DNA of 64,000 nt from Longimicrobium sp. (GCA_036377595.1 DASUYB010000198.1:57249-121248), one strand, 5' to 3'. Counted from the stretch's first letter, positions 33,290 through 42,497 are shown. The notes: generated by a model from the sequence alone, not told the origin. Made by a program: numbers and translations.

Positions 33290-34138
33290 ATGGAATCCAT
33301 CTACCAGAAGCTTCCGCCGGCGGAGCCGGATGAGCTGCTCGCGCCCGAGGTGGGTGAATGGTCGAAGCAGAAGAACCTTCGGCTGTGGACCTACCTGAAC
33401 ATCTTCACGACGGGGATGAAGAACGCGCACGAGCAGCGGGTCTACGTCGACCTGTTCGCCGGTGCGGGGAAGAACCGCGTGCGTGGAACCGGAGAGTGGC
33501 TGCTGGGCTCCCCGCTGCTCGCGCTCAGTGTCCGTGACCAGTTCAGCCGCTTGATCTTCTGCGAAAAGAACCCCGAGAAATGTGAGGCACTGCGCACGCG
33601 TGCGAACCGGATCCGTTCGGATGGCGTCCACGTGCTGAATCTCGATGCCAATCTGGATGACATCGTGGCGGTGGACGAGCTTATCCCGCGCCGCAGCACG
33701 CTGACTTTCTGCTTCGTCGATCCTTACGACATCGACTTCAACTTCAGCCAGCTGGCGCGCCTCTCGACGAACAGGCGGATGGACGTGCTGGTCTTGCTGG
33801 CTGTGCAGATGGATGCGCGCCGGAACCTCGCCACGTACGTTCGCGAGGGGAACAAGAAGATTTTGAGGCTGCTCGGGCGAGACGACTGGCGGCCGGAGTG
33901 GGCTGCGGCTGAGCGGGAGGGGATGCCGTTCGCGAGGTGGCTTACGAACGCGTTTACGGCCGCGATGCAGGGGATTGGCTATGTACGCCCGAAGGATACG
34001 GATATCCAGACCGTCACCTTGAAAGACGCCAGCAATGTCGGACTCTATTATCTGGCCTTCTACAGCAAACATGAGCGTGGCTACGACCTCTGGCGGAAGG
34101 CCGTGAAGTCCGCCACTGAGCAAACTTCCCTCTTTTAG
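33290..34138 (+). CDS. tcmP: Three-Cys-motif partner protein TcmP
   Basis: 282 residues. The family hallmarks are WSKQKNLRLWTYLNIFTTGM, YVDLFAGAGKNRVRGTG (a methyltransferase-like glycine motif), SPLLALSV, FCEKNPEKCEAL and CFVDPYDIDFNFSQLARLS. The fold appears related to SAM-dependent methyltransferases, with DPY as a possible catalytic or binding motif, but the reaction is unknown. TcmP proteins are known for co-occurring with the three-Cys-motif (Gp37/Gp68-type) proteins; the partner gene is adjacent and convergent. Base composition is less GC-rich than in the flanks, suggesting transfer. Confidence 0.88.
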   Translation: MESIYQKLPPAEPDELLAPEVGEWSKQKNLRLWTYLNIFTTGMKNAHEQRVYVDLFAGAGKNRVRGTGEWLLGSPLLALSVRDQFSRLIFCEKNPEKCEALRTRANRIRSDGVHVLNLDANLDDIVAVDELIPRRSTLTFCFVDPYDIDFNFSQLARLSTNRRMDVLVLLAVQMDARRNLATYVREGNKKILRLLGRDDWRPEWAAAEREGMPFARWLTNAFTAAMQGIGYVRPKDTDIQTVTLKDASNVGLYYLAFYSKHERGYDLWRKAVKSATEQTSLF

Positions 34139-34935
34139 GCTACAGCAGCCAATTCAGCGGGTTTTTCTCTCAACGAAGTGGGCATCCCGTCCCACGTTTC
34201 GCCGTCCAGCATGCGCCCGCCGGCCTTGGGCGTGCGGCCGCCCCACTGCTTGAAGAAGAACGCGACGTTGCCTTCGTCGCACCGGTCGCGGACCAGCGTG
34301 ACCCACTCCGGCTGCATCGGGCGGTGATTTGCGCCGCTCTCGCCGCCGGCAATCACCCAGTGGATGCCTTCCAGTAATCCGTCGAGGTCCAACCTCCCGA
34401 TCAGCGGTTCGCACGAGAGAAAGCGCACCCGCGCCGGCAGTTGGCGCAGATGCGCGATGCGGTAGTCGACATCCTGATTCTCGACGCTCGTTCCCATCCA
34501 GATGTGCGACGGGATCTCGCCGGCTGGGAAAAGGTCCCGGTTCAGCTTGAACCACCGCACGGCGCGCGAAGGCCGCTTCGTGAGAACCTGGTAGATGTGG
34601 CGACTTTCCCTGAGCATCACCTCGAAGATCTGTCGCACGAACGCATCCGGCACGTCCACGTGGAATAAATCGGACATGCTGTTCACGAACACCATCCGCG
34701 GCTCGCGCCAGCGCGCGGGATCGCCCAGGCGTGCAGGCCAGAGGCGCACCGCGAACGGGTCCGCGTCGTTCTGTTCGCTACGCACTACCGGGAGCTGGCG
34801 GAGGTAGACGCTGGCGAGACGGACATGCGCCAGCGTGTACGCGTAGCAATTGTCGCAGCCCGCGGAGACCCTGGTGCAGCCGGTCACCGGGTTCCAGGTG
34901 GAATCGGTCCACTCGATCTTGCTGCGCTCTCCCAA
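34135..34935 (-). CDS. Three-Cys-motif protein, phage Gp37/Gp68 (DUF5131) family
   Basis: 266 residues. The N-terminal signature WTDSTWNPVTGCTRVSAGCD followed by NCYA contains Cys20, Cys27 and Cys30 (C-x6-C-x2-C), likely an iron-sulfur cluster site as in radical SAM-like enzymes. Further family motifs are VNSMSDLFHVDVPDAFV, YQVLTKRPSRA, WMGTSVENQD, FLSCEPLIGRLDL, VIAGGESGANHRPM and FFFKQWGG. Its stop codon overlaps the TcmP stop by 4 nt, tail to tail. Function is unknown; a base- or nucleoside-modifying role has been suspected for such families because of their phage links. Confidence 0.9.
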   Translation of the reverse strand: MGERSKIEWTDSTWNPVTGCTRVSAGCDNCYAYTLAHVRLASVYLRQLPVVRSEQNDADPFAVRLWPARLGDPARWREPRMVFVNSMSDLFHVDVPDAFVRQIFEVMLRESRHIYQVLTKRPSRAVRWFKLNRDLFPAGEIPSHIWMGTSVENQDVDYRIAHLRQLPARVRFLSCEPLIGRLDLDGLLEGIHWVIAGGESGANHRPMQPEWVTLVRDRCDEGNVAFFFKQWGGRTPKAGGRMLDGETWDGMPTSLREKPAELAAVA

Positions 34936-35041
34936 GCCGATCTCCCTTCGTAAGGGTCTCGTCCACGCTACCGAAGAACGGCCGAAGCGTCAAGCTTTTG
35001 CTTGCCGCTCCGGCCGTTTGGCATCTGATCCTGCCGCTCTG

Positions 35042-36700
35042 CTACTGCGTGACCGGCCGCGTCTCGACGTAGAAGTTGTGGTCGACGGCGAAGTCGGTGG
35101 GGCTCGCCAGGCCGAACCGCGTGGTCTGCCACTCGGTGGTCGGGCGGAGCATCGTCATCCCCGTGCCGGTGACGCGCGCCTTCACGGGCATGTCGAAGCC
35201 GGGGACCACGTTCGCCCACCGGTAGCGCAGCGCGGAGCCGGAGATCCGGTACTCCAGCACCGGCACCCGCGTCGTCTCCAGGTACTGCTGGAAGACCTTC
35301 GAGAGGTCGATCCCCGACTGGCGGCTGATGTAGTCGCGGACCTGCATCCCGGTGACGGTCTGGTGGCGGAAGGTGGACTGCAGGCTGCGCAGGATCCCCC
35401 GCCACTTCTCGTCGTCGCCGATGATCTGGCGGATGGTGTGCAGCATGTTGCCGCCCTTGTAGTACATGTCGCCCGAGCCCTCGGCGTTCACCCCGAACGG
35501 CGCCACGATGGGCACGTCGTTCTGGATGGAGGCGCGCGTGCCGATCACGTACTCGGCGCCGGCGTCCTTCCCCTGCTGGCACTCGGTGTACAGCCCCTCG
35601 GCGTAGTTGGCGAACGACTCGTGCACCCACATGTCCGCCAGGTCCTTGCTGGTGATGCTGTTGCCCCACCACTCGTGCGCGCTCTCGTGCACGATGATGA
35701 AATCCCACTGCAGCCCCCGCCCGGTCTGCGACAGGTCGCGCCCCATGTAGCCGTTCACGTAGCGGTTGCCGTACGCCACCGCGCTCTGGTGCTCCATCCC
35801 CAGGTGCGGCGTTTCCACCAGCTTGTAGCCGTCCTGGTACCAGGGGAACGGGCCGAACCAGTGCTCGAAGCACTTCAGCATCGGCTTGACCTGCGAGAAC
35901 TGGCGCCGGGCGACCTCGAGATGGTACGCCAGCGGCCAGTAGTCCAGCGTCAGCGTGCCGCCCTCGCCCGCGTAGGTGTCGGAGAAGTGCGCGTACCTCC
36001 CCGCGTTGACGGCGATGTCGTAGTTGTTGATGGGGCTGGAGATGAACCACTCGTAGGTGGTCGAGCCGTCGCGCTCGGGGCGGGTGGCGCGCAGCCGTCC
36101 GTTGGAGATGTCGGCCATCCCCCGCGGGACGTTGATGGCCACGCGCTGGCTGTCCGGCTCGTCGGCCTGGGTGTCCTTGGTGGGCCACCACGCGCTGGCG
36201 CCCAGCCCCTGCACCGCGGTGGCGATCCATGTCGCGCCGGTGCTGTCCGCGCCCCACACGAAGCCGCCGTCCCACGGCGCGTGCCGGGCCGCGCGCGGCT
36301 TGCCGTGATAGTAGAAGCGGAGCGTGTTCGTGGCCCCCGCGCGCTGCTCGGCGGGGAGGGTGACGAAGAAGGCGTTGCCGTCGCGGCGGAAGGTCAGGCG
36401 GTGCCCGTCCTGCACGATGCTGTCGGCCACCAGCGGCGTCTGCAGGTCGATCTGCATCTCGCGGCCGGGCTGGAGGGCGCGGTAGGTGATGCCGTTCCAC
36501 CCGCTGATGCTGCTGTCGGCGGGGCTCACCTTCACGTGCAGGTCGTAGAACGTCGCATCCCACCACGCGCGGGCGGGGCCGATGGAGCCGCGCAGCGAGT
36601 CGGCGTGGGTGAACGCGCGCGGCGGCTGCGCCTGGGCGGCGGCCGGCACGGCGAGCAGGAGTGAGGCGAGCAGGGCGATTCGGCGCATCGGTGCGTTCAT
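35042..36700 (-). CDS. M1-family aminopeptidase, secreted
   Basis: 552 residues with a signal peptide (RRIALLASLLLAVPAAAQA). The gluzincin site is HESAHEWWGNSITSKDLADM with His338, His342 and Glu361, and the substrate-binding GMEHQSA is a variant of GAMEN. The first 250 residues form the beta-domain of the family. The ERAP-like C-terminal domain is missing, as in short bacterial M1 proteins. Start at ATG 36700 includes a full signal peptide; an ATG at 36688 is also possible. Likely hydrolyses peptides in the periplasm. Confidence 0.92.
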   Translation of the reverse strand: MNAPMRRIALLASLLLAVPAAAQAQPPRAFTHADSLRGSIGPARAWWDATFYDLHVKVSPADSSISGWNGITYRALQPGREMQIDLQTPLVADSIVQDGHRLTFRRDGNAFFVTLPAEQRAGATNTLRFYYHGKPRAARHAPWDGGFVWGADSTGATWIATAVQGLGASAWWPTKDTQADEPDSQRVAINVPRGMADISNGRLRATRPERDGSTTYEWFISSPINNYDIAVNAGRYAHFSDTYAGEGGTLTLDYWPLAYHLEVARRQFSQVKPMLKCFEHWFGPFPWYQDGYKLVETPHLGMEHQSAVAYGNRYVNGYMGRDLSQTGRGLQWDFIIVHESAHEWWGNSITSKDLADMWVHESFANYAEGLYTECQQGKDAGAEYVIGTRASIQNDVPIVAPFGVNAEGSGDMYYKGGNMLHTIRQIIGDDEKWRGILRSLQSTFRHQTVTGMQVRDYISRQSGIDLSKVFQQYLETTRVPVLEYRISGSALRYRWANVVPGFDMPVKARVTGTGMTMLRPTTEWQTTRFGLASPTDFAVDHNFYVETRPVTQ

Positions 36701-36944
36701 GCGAGCGTGTGGGAGACGGACGGTGGTACAGAATGCGGCGCCGCGGGCGATCCGTCCACCCGCGGGGGACCGTCGATGTACCCATCCGCCCGCGATTCCT
36801 TCCATCCAGGGGACGAATCGCGGGGGATGCGGTGCGGACCGATGCGGCGCATCCATCGAGGTGCACTTTCGATTTCATCTCCAATCCCTGATCTCATACC
36901 AATTCCGAGGATTCGGTGTGTATTCCGGCATCTTCAAAAGAATG

Positions 36945-37028
36945 ACTCACACGGAGGAAACGGAGGTAACGGAGGAATTCCGATCGCGTTCAGTTCCTCC
37001 GTTCCCTCCGTTCCCTCCGTGTGAGATT
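36945..37028. repeat. Inverted repeat, ACGGAGG family, copy 2
   Basis: Left arm ACTCACACGGAGGAAACGG continuing in ACGGAGG units; right arm in CCTCCGTT units ending CCGTGTGAGAT. The arms pair over about 30 nt. Confidence 0.8.
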
Positions 37029-37139
37029 CTTCAGTTCAGGAACATCGGAATGCACGGTGAACCCCGAGAAATGGTCCCAATCCAATCCCCCAATCCCCCA
37101 ATCTCGCCGACCACGATGCGAATCGTCCCATGCCATCAG

Positions 37140-37171
37140 TTCTCCGCGCCTCCGCGTCTCCGCGTGAGATT
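37140..37171. repeat. Right arm of the CGCGGAGA family
   Basis: TTCTCCGCGCCTCCGCGTCT followed by CCGCGTGAGATT matches the right arm of the elements at 49978-50053 and 30040-30108. The left arm is absent, so this is a partial copy. Confidence 0.65.
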
Positions 37172-37510
37172 CAGCGATGCCAGGACCAGACGTGCAATCC
37201 GATAGCGGACCGGGTGTTTCCTCCTTATATTGCAACTCCTGACATCGTAACCGGTTGTGGCCGCCGGAATCTCCCTGGCGCGAGGCCGGGCCGACGCCGC
37301 TCGCGTGCGACGTCGCCCCCACACGGAAGCAGCCTCCCACTCGGCTGCTGACGCGGCGCAGGCGCCGCGTCCGAGGCACCACCGCAACGCCCGGGACGCC
37401 CCGCGGCGGGCGCATTCCATGCGTCTACGCTGCTCCGTGGCAGGTGTGGCGATTGCTGGGGCCGCATGAGGTCAGCCTTGCCCCCACCATCAAAGACCAA
37501 AGCTGGGTGC

Positions 37511-39703
37511 ATGTCGCCCGAATCTCCCCTCCGCACGCAGATCACCGACGCCCGCGGGCGCGTGGCCGACCTCCGCCGGCGCATGGAGGAGGCCGGGCTC
37601 ACCACCGATCCGGTGGGACGCGAGGTGCTGGAGGAGCTGCTCGTGGCCCTCGAGGAGCTGGAGGTGAGCGACGAGGAGCTGCACGCGCAGAACGAGAGCC
37701 TCGTCGCCAGCCAGCTGATGCTGGAGGCCGAGCGTCAGCGCTACGCCGACCTCTTCCACTTCGCCCCCGACCCCTACCTGGTGACCGGCCCCGACGCCAC
37801 CGTGCGCGAGGCCAACCGCGCCGCGGCCTCGCTGCTGGGGATCGCCGGGCGCGCGTTCGCCGGCAAGCCGCTGAGCGTGTTCGTGGACCGCGACGAGCTG
37901 CGCGCCTTCCGCGAGCAGGTGAACCGCGCCGCGCGCGGGCACCGCATCGAGGCGTTCGAGGTGACGCTCGTGCCGCGCGACGGCGACCCGGTGCGCGTGG
38001 CGTGCACCGTCGAGGCCGAGGCGCGGCCGGGGCTCGACGGCCCTGTGCTGCGCTGGCTCCTGCGCGACATCACCGAGCGCCGGCGCGCGGACGAGGCCGA
38101 GCGCCGCGCCGCCGCCGAGCACGCCGCCCGCCGCGCGGCCGAGGAGGCGCACGCGCGCCTGGCCGCCGTGCTCGAGGCCACGTCCGACGCCTTCTACGCG
38201 CTGGACCCCGAGTGGCGGCTGACCTACGTGAACGGCGTGGCCGAGCGGCTGTGGGGGCGCGAGCGCGGCTCCATGCTGGGGCGCACGCTCTGGGAGGTCT
38301 TCCCCACCGCCGCCGATTCGGAGGCCGCGCCCGCGCTGCGCCGCGCAATGGAGCAGCGCAGCGCCGAGCGGGTGGAGATGCGGTCGCGCCAGCTGGGCCG
38401 CTGGTTCGAGGTGCACGCCTTTCCCACGGGCGACGGGCTGTCGGTGTTCTTCCACGACGTGGAGGAGCGCCACCGCCGCGAGCAGGGCGAGCGCGTGCTG
38501 GCCGCCGCGGGCGAGGCGCTGGCCGGCGAGCTGGACGTGGAGGCCATCCTGGGAGGCCTGGCCCGCGCGGTGGCCGAGGAGATGGCGGACTGGTGCGTGG
38601 TGCACCTGCACGACGAGGGGCGCCTCGGCGCCTGCGGCATCGCCCACGCGCGGCCGGAGCGCAGCGACGCCCTGGCCGAGCTGCTGCGCCGCGTCCCCCT
38701 CGACCCTGCCGGGCCCAACCCCGTGGCGGTGGCGATGCGGACCGGCGTGCCGGCGCTGCTGGAGGGAACCGACGACGTGCTGGCGGCGTCGTTCCCCGAC
38801 GCAGCGCAGCGCGATGCCGCGCGGGAGATGGGCGCCGCCTGGGCCGTGGTGGCGCCGATGCAGGCGCGTGGGCGCACGCTGGGCGCCGTGACCCTGGTCC
38901 GCGGCGGCGAGGCGTACGACGCCGACGACCTGGCGCTGGTGATGGAGCTGGCGCGGCGCGCCGCGCTGGCGGTGGACAACGTGCGGCTGTACGAGTCGGC
39001 GCGCGCGGCCAGCCGCGCCCGCGAGGAGGTGCTGGCGGTGGTCAGCCACGACCTGCGCAACCCGCTGAACGCGGTGCTGCTGGCCAGCATCATCCTCGAC
39101 GAGTACAGCGACACCGAGCGCTGGAGCGCGCGCGAGCGCCAGCAGGTGCGCACCATCCGCAACGCCGCCGAGCAGATGGGCGCGCTGATCCACGACCTGG
39201 TGGAGGTGGTGGCGCTGGAGTCGGGCGCGCGCGTGCTGCACCTGGACCGCGTGGAGACGTCCAAGGCCATGCGCGCCGCGGCGGAGATGTACGACGGACT
39301 GGCGGCGGAGAAGGGGATCGCGCTGGTGGTGGACGCCGCGGCCGACGTTCCCGACGTGCGGGCGGACCGCGCGCGGCTGCTGCAGGTGCTCAGCAACCTG
39401 CTGGGGAACGCGCTGAAGTTCACCCCCGGCGGCGGCTCGATCACCGTCGGCGCCGCCCGCAGCGGCGACGCGGTGGGCTTCTACGTGGCCGACACCGGGC
39501 CGGGCGTGGCCCCGCACGACCTGCCGCGGCTGTTCGAGCGCTTCTGGCAGGGGAAGCGCGGCGCCGGCCTGGGCCTCGGCCTGGCCATCGCCAAGGGGAT
39601 CGTGGAGGCACACGGCGGGCGGATCTGGGTGGACAGCTCGCCGGGCCGAGGCAGCACCTTCTTCTTCACCATCCCCATCCAGTCCGGCGACAGCTCATCC
39701 TGA
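37511..39703 (+). CDS. PAS-PAS-GAF sensor histidine kinase
   Basis: 730 residues from ATG 37511; an ATG at 37466 would add 15 residues. Order: helical N-terminus with EELLVALEELEVSDEELHAQ; PAS domain near 80-195 (YADLFHFAPDPYLVTGPDAT); PAS near 220-325 (FYALDPEWRLTYVNGVAERL); GAF near 340-480; HisKA with VVSHDLRNPLNAV (His513); and the ATPase domain with NLLGNALKFTPGGG, ADTGPGVAPHDLPRLFERF and GLGLGLAIAKGIVEAHGG. It has no membrane segment, so it senses cytoplasmic or gaseous signals. No response regulator is adjacent; an orphan kinase. Confidence 0.93.
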   Translation: MSPESPLRTQITDARGRVADLRRRMEEAGLTTDPVGREVLEELLVALEELEVSDEELHAQNESLVASQLMLEAERQRYADLFHFAPDPYLVTGPDATVREANRAAASLLGIAGRAFAGKPLSVFVDRDELRAFREQVNRAARGHRIEAFEVTLVPRDGDPVRVACTVEAEARPGLDGPVLRWLLRDITERRRADEAERRAAAEHAARRAAEEAHARLAAVLEATSDAFYALDPEWRLTYVNGVAERLWGRERGSMLGRTLWEVFPTAADSEAAPALRRAMEQRSAERVEMRSRQLGRWFEVHAFPTGDGLSVFFHDVEERHRREQGERVLAAAGEALAGELDVEAILGGLARAVAEEMADWCVVHLHDEGRLGACGIAHARPERSDALAELLRRVPLDPAGPNPVAVAMRTGVPALLEGTDDVLAASFPDAAQRDAAREMGAAWAVVAPMQARGRTLGAVTLVRGGEAYDADDLALVMELARRAALAVDNVRLYESARAASRAREEVLAVVSHDLRNPLNAVLLASIILDEYSDTERWSARERQQVRTIRNAAEQMGALIHDLVEVVALESGARVLHLDRVETSKAMRAAAEMYDGLAAEKGIALVVDAAADVPDVRADRARLLQVLSNLLGNALKFTPGGGSITVGAARSGDAVGFYVADTGPGVAPHDLPRLFERFWQGKRGAGLGLGLAIAKGIVEAHGGRIWVDSSPGRGSTFFFTIPIQSGDSSS

Positions 39704-39771
39704 AGTCTGTGATCTCCGTGCCCTCCGATGAATACTGGCTGCCGCAATTGATTGTGCATTCCGATCGAACT

Positions 39772-39953
39772 GTCATTCCGAGCGGCGCCGCTGCTCCGAA
39801 CCTTCAATCGCGCTGATGCCAGGCGGCGCCCGAGGAAACTGTGGCATGCGTCCGAGCGACAGGCGGCCTGTGGCTCGGGAGCCGGCCACAGATTCCTCAG
39901 GCGCCACAGCTACGGCATTGAAGGACAGGGCGGCGCAGCGCCTTCGGAATGAC
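39772..39953. repeat. MITE-like element with 10-nt terminal inverted repeats
   Basis: The element starts GTCATTCCGA and ends TCGGAATGAC, a perfect 10-nt terminal inverted repeat, with further inverted similarity inside (GGCGCCGC against GGCGCAGCGCC). It has no coding capacity and lies in a 540-nt gap between the sensor kinase and M6 protease genes. The remainder of the gap holds nothing recognisable. The ends resemble those of the 9659 element. Confidence 0.75.
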
Positions 39954-40243
39954 ATTCACTTCCCCATGCACAGTTGATCCGGAGATGACATCAAGATTGT
40001 GAGACGCGACCGGCGTAAATCCTCTCCGGCAGTCCGCGCCGCTGGAGACAATTCACCACACAAAAGTTTGCGTGCGTTTCTCCATCCCGTCGTGCATCAT
40101 GGATGCTGACGGCGCACGCGCCGCCTCTCCGGGCCGGTCCACCACGGGAAAATCTTCCCGCCCCGGCCCTCAGATCCGTTCACCGGGATTGCCGCACCGG
40201 CGATTCCGGCCACGCCCCATCTCCCTTCCCCTGGAGGTTCCCC

Positions 40244-41872
40244 ATGCACCGCTGCCATGCCCCCCACGACCTCTGCATGATCCCGCCGCACCCGAAGCTG
40301 CGGCAGAAGATCGACTCGGAGTTGGAGAAGGTGCGCGAGGTGGCGCCGGACCTGGCGCCGCTGCTCCGCGCCGGCCACCCCGACCGTCCCGGCCTGAACG
40401 ACGGCCTGATCCTGCCGGGCGACCGCTTTCCGGCGGGCACCCCGCTGCAGGCGGTGCGCAGCGCGGCGCTGGAGCGCGCGCCGCTGCGGGGCGCCCTGCG
40501 CGTGGTGGTGGTGCTCGTCGAGTTCGCGGACAAGAAGCTCGACGCCTCGCACGGGAAGGCGCACTTCGAGGAGCTGTTCTTCGCCCGCGGCACCGGGCGC
40601 AGCGTGCACGACTACTTCGCCGAGGTCAGCGGCGGGGCGGTGGACGTGATCGGCGAGGTGGTGGGGCCGTACCGCCTTCCCCGCCGCCTGTCCGAGTACG
40701 CGCACGGCGCCTCGGGGATGGGCACGGCCGAGCCGAACGCGCGCACCATGGCGCGCGACGCCGCCGAGGCGGCCAACCGCGACGTCGACTTCAAGCCGTA
40801 CGACAACGACGGCAACGGCTTCGTCGACGCCTTCATCGTGGTGCACGCCGGCGCGGGCGCCGAGGTCACCGGCCGCAGCGGCGACATCTGGTCGCACAAG
40901 TGGGTGCTGGCGCGCGGCGAGTACAACGCCGACGGCACGCGCATCTACGCCTACCTGACGGTGCCCGAGGACGCGCGGCTGGGCGTGTGCTGCCACGAGC
41001 TGGGGCACCTGCTGTTCGGCTGGCCCGACCTGTACGACACCGACGGCTCGTCGGAGGGGCTGGGCAACTGGTGCCTGATGGCGGGCGGCAGCTGGAACGG
41101 CGGCGGCGACATCCCCGCGCACCCGTCGGCCTGGTGCAAGGCGCAGCAGGCGTGGGTGAAGGTGCTCAACCAGACGGCCGACGCCACGCTCTCCATCTCC
41201 GACGTCAAGTCCGCCCGCACCGTGTACCGGCTGTGGAAGGACGGCGCGGTGGGGAACGAGTACTTCCTGGTGGAGAACCGGCAGCGCAAGCTGTTCGACC
41301 GGCAGCTCCCCGGCGACGGGCTGCTGGTGTACCACGTGGACGACGCCGTGGCCACCAACGACGACGAGCGGCACCCCAAGGTGGGGCTGCTGCAGGCCGA
41401 CGGCCGCGGCGACCTGAACGCCGGCCGCAACCGCGGCGACGCCGGCGACCCCTTCCCCGGTTCGGCCGGCAACTCGCAGCTGACCGGGGCCACCACGCCG
41501 AACACCAAGTCGTACAACAACGTGGCCACCGGCGTGGCGCTCACCGCCATCTCCGCGCCGGGGCCGGTGATGAGCGCGAAGGTGTCGGTGCGCTCGGGCA
41601 CCGCGCCGCCGCGCCGCCGCTTCCGGCTGTTCGGGGCCGAGGCGCAGGGCGGGCACGCGGGCGCCGGCGTGACGGAGGAGGTGCGCGAGCTGGTGGTGGA
41701 GCTGTACCATGCCATCGGCGCGGGCCGCGACGGCGGCCATGCGGACGGCGACGAGGGGTGGCGCGACAGCGTGGAGGACCGCCTGGCCGCGGTCGAGGAC
41801 GCGCTGGGCGTGGGCAGCGCCCCGGACACGGTGGAGGTGGGCGACATCCCGATCGTGGCGTCGAGCTCGTGA
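40244..41872 (+). CDS. M6-family metalloprotease
   Basis: 542 residues from ATG 40244, with GGAGG upstream. The zinc site HELGHLLFGWPDLYD has His251, His255 and Asp262, and the following GIGNW-type region (LGNWCLMAGGSWNGGGDIPA) is typical of M6 relatives of immune inhibitor A. A conserved stretch DNDGNGFVDAFIVVHAGAGAE precedes it. No signal peptide is seen at the chosen start, unlike secreted M6 enzymes; the first 50 residues are hydrophilic. The last 70 residues have coiled-coil character (TEEVRELVVELYHAI). Cellular location is therefore unclear. Confidence 0.85.
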   Translation: MHRCHAPHDLCMIPPHPKLRQKIDSELEKVREVAPDLAPLLRAGHPDRPGLNDGLILPGDRFPAGTPLQAVRSAALERAPLRGALRVVVVLVEFADKKLDASHGKAHFEELFFARGTGRSVHDYFAEVSGGAVDVIGEVVGPYRLPRRLSEYAHGASGMGTAEPNARTMARDAAEAANRDVDFKPYDNDGNGFVDAFIVVHAGAGAEVTGRSGDIWSHKWVLARGEYNADGTRIYAYLTVPEDARLGVCCHELGHLLFGWPDLYDTDGSSEGLGNWCLMAGGSWNGGGDIPAHPSAWCKAQQAWVKVLNQTADATLSISDVKSARTVYRLWKDGAVGNEYFLVENRQRKLFDRQLPGDGLLVYHVDDAVATNDDERHPKVGLLQADGRGDLNAGRNRGDAGDPFPGSAGNSQLTGATTPNTKSYNNVATGVALTAISAPGPVMSAKVSVRSGTAPPRRRFRLFGAEAQGGHAGAGVTEEVRELVVELYHAIGAGRDGGHADGDEGWRDSVEDRLAAVEDALGVGSAPDTVEVGDIPIVASSS

Positions 41873-41906
41873 GCGGCGCCCTGGACTCCCGGCACGGAGG
41901 CGGCGG

Positions 41907-42188
41907 ATGGTGCAGGTGATCGAGAACCGCACGGCGCTCGGCGGCGTCGTGGAGCGCGTGGACGGCGACGCCGGAGCGGCCTCCGTGACGCTGCGGGTGG
42001 AGCAGGCCGACTCCGTGCCGGGCTTCGCCAATCTCCTCGAAGAGCGGCGCGGCGAGTCGATCACGGTCACGCTGCCGCTGGACGCGGGGCAGGCGCCGCC
42101 CAGCCCGGGCGACCGCATCCGCTTCCAGGCGCGTCTCGCCGGGCCGGAGCGCTACTTCGCCGTCCCCGGCACCGTCGAGCCCGGCTGA
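41907..42188 (+). CDS. Hypothetical 93-residue protein
   Basis: Small protein starting MVQVIENRTALGGVVERVDG, with GGAGG upstream. Alternating hydrophobic residues suggest an all-beta fold (LRVEQADSV..., ITVTLPLD, IRFQARLAGPERYFAVPGTV). It lies 34 nt after the M6 protease gene and may be cotranscribed with it. A strong terminator follows immediately. Possibly a protease inhibitor or chaperone for its neighbour; this is only a suggestion from position. Confidence 0.7.
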   Translation: MVQVIENRTALGGVVERVDGDAGAASVTLRVEQADSVPGFANLLEERRGESITVTLPLDAGQAPPSPGDRIRFQARLAGPERYFAVPGTVEPG

Positions 42189-42211
42189 TCCGGACGGCGG
42201 GAGAGGTCAAG

Positions 42212-42258
42212 ACGGAGGCAGGGGAGATCGAATCGATCTCCCCTGCCTCCGTTTCTTC
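42212..42258 (+). terminator. Strong Rho-independent terminator
   Basis: ACGGAGGCAGGGGAGATCGA and its exact reverse complement form a 20-bp stem around a single A, followed by TTTCTT. It closes the M6 protease transcription unit. Confidence 0.85.
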
Positions 42259-42353
42259 ATGGCAGAGCCGGAATCTTCCGCGCCGCTCCTCCGTAGAATG
42301 CGTATACGAAATCCGGCATCTGGTTGATGCATCCGGACCGATCCCACCCCGAC

Positions 42354-42426
42354 GTCATCCTGAGGCCGGCCAGACCGTAATCAGCGTCTGCGCGGGCATT
42401 TGCAGGCCGAAGGATCTATAAATCGC
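42354..42426. repeat. GTCATCCTGAGG element, copy 2
   Basis: GTCATCCTGAGGCCGGCCAG continues with ACCGTAA and GCAGGCCGAAGGATCTATA, matching the first 70 nt of 9659-9835. Only this end of the element is present. Confidence 0.7.
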
Positions 42427-42497
42427 GTCAGCACGAGATCCGGTTGGACGCACCAATACTTCACCCGGACCTGGTATACCCGCACGGTGAACGACCG

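Larger units (their letters stand above)
36701..37510. other. Intergenic region with repeats between divergent genes
   Basis: No gene is seen. It carries the ACGGAGG-family inverted repeat (36945-37028) and a single arm of the CGCGGAGA family (37140-37171). The stretch TTTCCTCCTTATATTGCAAC near 37217 is AT-rich and may belong to the promoter of the sensor kinase gene downstream. Confidence 0.5.

Noticed and set aside
33290..34935. TcmP and its partner considered as a single operon
   Set aside because: They are on opposite strands and converge; only functional association, not cotranscription, can be proposed.
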